A stretch of DNA of 6,778 bases from assembly GCA_964390305.1 (NCBI GenBank), contig CAYMHT010000141.1, positions 1 to 6,778 on the forward strand, given 5' to 3'. Of this stretch, positions 5,838 to 6,778 are shown in pieces. The stretch's first letter is position 1, and the number at the start of each line of letters is the position of its first letter. A program made the position numbers and the translations under genes. Below the pieces are notes generated by a model. It made no database searches. It was given only the letters and a program-made list of their open reading frames with translations, and had not been told where the DNA came from. This DNA is from SKLM01 sp964390305 (lineage in GTDB: Bacteria > Chloroflexota > Anaerolineae > B4-G1).

Positions 5838-6602
5838 TTAAGACTCCGGTATGATGTACGTGTCGACCACGTTCCCGTCCGCATTGCGGAGCGTGACCAG
5901 TTGCCCCACCTCCCAGGCTCCTTCTGACCGCCCCCAGTAGAGGTTGCCTGGTGCATCTTGACCATTCGCTGAATGCACTCGTACCGTCGCCTGTGGGAAG
6001 AGCGTCAGAGCAGGGAAGACGAACGTGGCATCGCCTGCTGCCGAAAGCGTCCAGGCCTCCAAACTGACCGTCCCTCCGCGGTTCTCTAGGATTACAGTCT
6101 CACCTGCAAGATCACCGACGTTGAGCACTGCCCTGATCTCAACCAGGGGAGGGCCAGACGGGGTCAGGGTGGGAGGTTCCACGTAGTCCCGTTCTTCCGC
6201 TGATGAGGTTTGAGCAGGGGCTGCTGTTGAGGGGACAGCTCGCGAAGCGGCTGTTTCACCCTGGGGAATGACCAGTGTCTGGCCGACTTGTAGCACGTCT
6301 GGATTCTCTATGTCATTGGCAGCGATCAGCGCCTCAAGGGAGATGTCGTATGCCTGAGCGATGCCAGACAGAGTGTCACCCCCTTCCACCACGTACGTGA
6401 CGGGCGGTGGAAGTGTGGGAGAGACCGTCGGACGCGGTGAGGCAGTGACATTCGCCTGTTCACTGGCTGCTTCTTCGGTGACCCCAGGTGTGACGGGGAC
6501 GGTCGCCTGCGGACCCCCTCGCCAGATCAGGGCGATGCCCAGCAATACGGCTCCTACGACAAGGACAACCCCGGCAATCAGTCCCCAGTTACGCGACTGC
6601 AT
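5838..6602 (-). CDS. Membrane-anchored LysM and lamin-tail-domain protein
   Basis: This 254-residue protein is built as a short N-terminus, one membrane segment, and a long exported part. The segment is about residues 7-27 (LIAGVVLVVGAVLLGIALIW) with Arg4 before it, acting as an uncleaved signal anchor. A Pro/Thr/Ser-rich linker (about 31-68) follows. A LysM domain lies at about 69-113 (TYVVEGGDTLSGIAQAYDIS to VGQTLVIPQ), a fold that binds N-acetylglucosamine-containing glycans such as peptidoglycan. A second linker (114-150) leads to a lamin-tail domain (about 152-250; VEIRAVLNVGDLAGETVILENRG region, ending NVVDTYIIPES), an immunoglobulin-like beta fold with structural or adhesive roles in extracellular bacterial proteins. 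No catalytic domain is visible, so a scaffold or surface role is inferred. ATG at 6602 is supported by GGAGG (6612-6616) 9 nt upstream. A promoter lies at 6646-6673. The lipid kinase follows after 158 bp. Confidence 0.92.
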   Translation of the reverse strand: MQSRNWGLIAGVVLVVGAVLLGIALIWRGGPQATVPVTPGVTEEAASEQANVTASPRPTVSPTLPPPVTYVVEGGDTLSGIAQAYDISLEALIAANDIENPDVLQVGQTLVIPQGETAASRAVPSTAAPAQTSSAEERDYVEPPTLTPSGPPLVEIRAVLNVGDLAGETVILENRGGTVSLEAWTLSAAGDATFVFPALTLFPQATVRVHSANGQDAPGNLYWGRSEGAWEVGQLVTLRNADGNVVDTYIIPES

Positions 6603-6645
6603 GATGGATCGCCTCCGCCCTTCCCACTATGGTCTGCACACTCAC

Positions 6646-6673
6646 ATTCTACCACGATTCAGTGAAATGACGA
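6646..6673 (-). promoter_or_regulatory. Extended -10 promoter of the LysM/lamin-tail gene
   Basis: On the minus strand, TGG directly precedes TAGAAT (-10 at 6646-6651, five of six consensus bases), forming an extended -10 element. A weak -35, TCGTCA (6668-6673, four of six), lies 16 bp upstream. Transcription would start near 6639, leaving a leader of about 36 nt. The lipid kinase may be read from the same promoter. Confidence 0.6.
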
Positions 6674-6749
6674 AGCATGTGTCCCGCTGTGCCCTATCCG
6701 AATCTCTCTTGGAGCGAGGAACCGATCCTTCAGCTCGCACCGCAAATGC

Positions 6750-6778
6750 TTGCTCCTGGAGGGTGCCCGTGTTATAAT
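6750..6778 (+). promoter_or_regulatory. Extended -10 promoter at the window edge, reading rightward
   Basis: A perfect TATAAT occupies the last six bases (6773-6778), preceded by TGT, which makes an extended -10. TTGCTC (6750-6755, TTG conserved) lies 17 bp upstream as a partial -35. The gene it would serve is outside the window. It is divergent from the LysM-gene promoter, with about 100 bp between the two. Confidence 0.55.

Noticed and set aside
6712..6736. Interrupted hairpin GAGC-AGGA / TCCT-GCTC before the right-edge promoter, with an AGGGTG nearby resembling part of a T-box
   Set aside because: The T-box core is incomplete, no specifier stem is visible, and the element lies upstream of the likely promoter, so it would not be in that transcript.

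Overview
The window holds six protein genes on two converging blocks and reads as a stretch of bacterial chromosome, not a mobile element. Four genes run rightward at positions 140-4737: a bifunctional-nuclease-family protein (DUF151), the replicative helicase DnaB, a stand-alone protein resembling the reactivation domain of cobalamin-dependent methionine synthase, and a large [2Fe-2S]/ASKHA protein of the RACE (RamA-like, DUF4445) class. Two genes run leftward at 4771-6602: a LysM plus lamin-tail-domain membrane-anchored protein, followed by a YegS/DAGK-family lipid kinase. I see no tRNA, rRNA, CRISPR array, insertion sequence, integrase or phage gene.

Base composition looks moderately GC-rich (roughly 60 percent by eye) and codon use appears even across all six genes. 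The single-span protein with a Pro/Thr-rich linker, LysM and lamin-tail domain, together with DUF151 next to dnaB and a RACE/MetH-activation pair, is reminiscent of Chloroflexota (Anaerolineae-like) genomes. This assignment is inference from gene content and is only moderately secure.

Left block. A strong sigma-70-type promoter (TTGCCA, 16 bp, TATAAT) at 77-104 drives the DUF151 gene, with a small perfect hairpin at the predicted 5' end of the mRNA. dnaB follows after 32 bp and is probably co-transcribed. A 147 bp gap with no convincing terminator separates dnaB from the two-gene corrinoid-related pair.

Corrinoid pair. The 227-residue MetH-activation-like protein and the 612-residue RACE protein lie 60 bp apart on the same strand. 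In the known biology of these families, RACE proteins use ATP and a [2Fe-2S] cluster to drive reduction of inactive Co(II) corrinoid to Co(I), and the MetH activation domain supplies AdoMet to trap the reduced cofactor as methylcobalamin. Their adjacency suggests a two-component repair system for a corrinoid methyltransferase encoded elsewhere. This is the most interesting part of the window. The activation-like protein lacks the usual tyrosine in its Arg-x-x-x-Gly-Tyr signature and ends in a three-cysteine motif.

Right block. The LysM/lamin-tail protein has a good extended -10 promoter on the minus strand near 6646-6673. Directly after its stop codon, the same frame stays open for 48 further codons and closes just before the ribosome binding site of the lipid kinase, which uses a GTG start. 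The window ends exactly on a second TATAAT with an extended -10 element, probably the promoter of a rightward gene outside the window.
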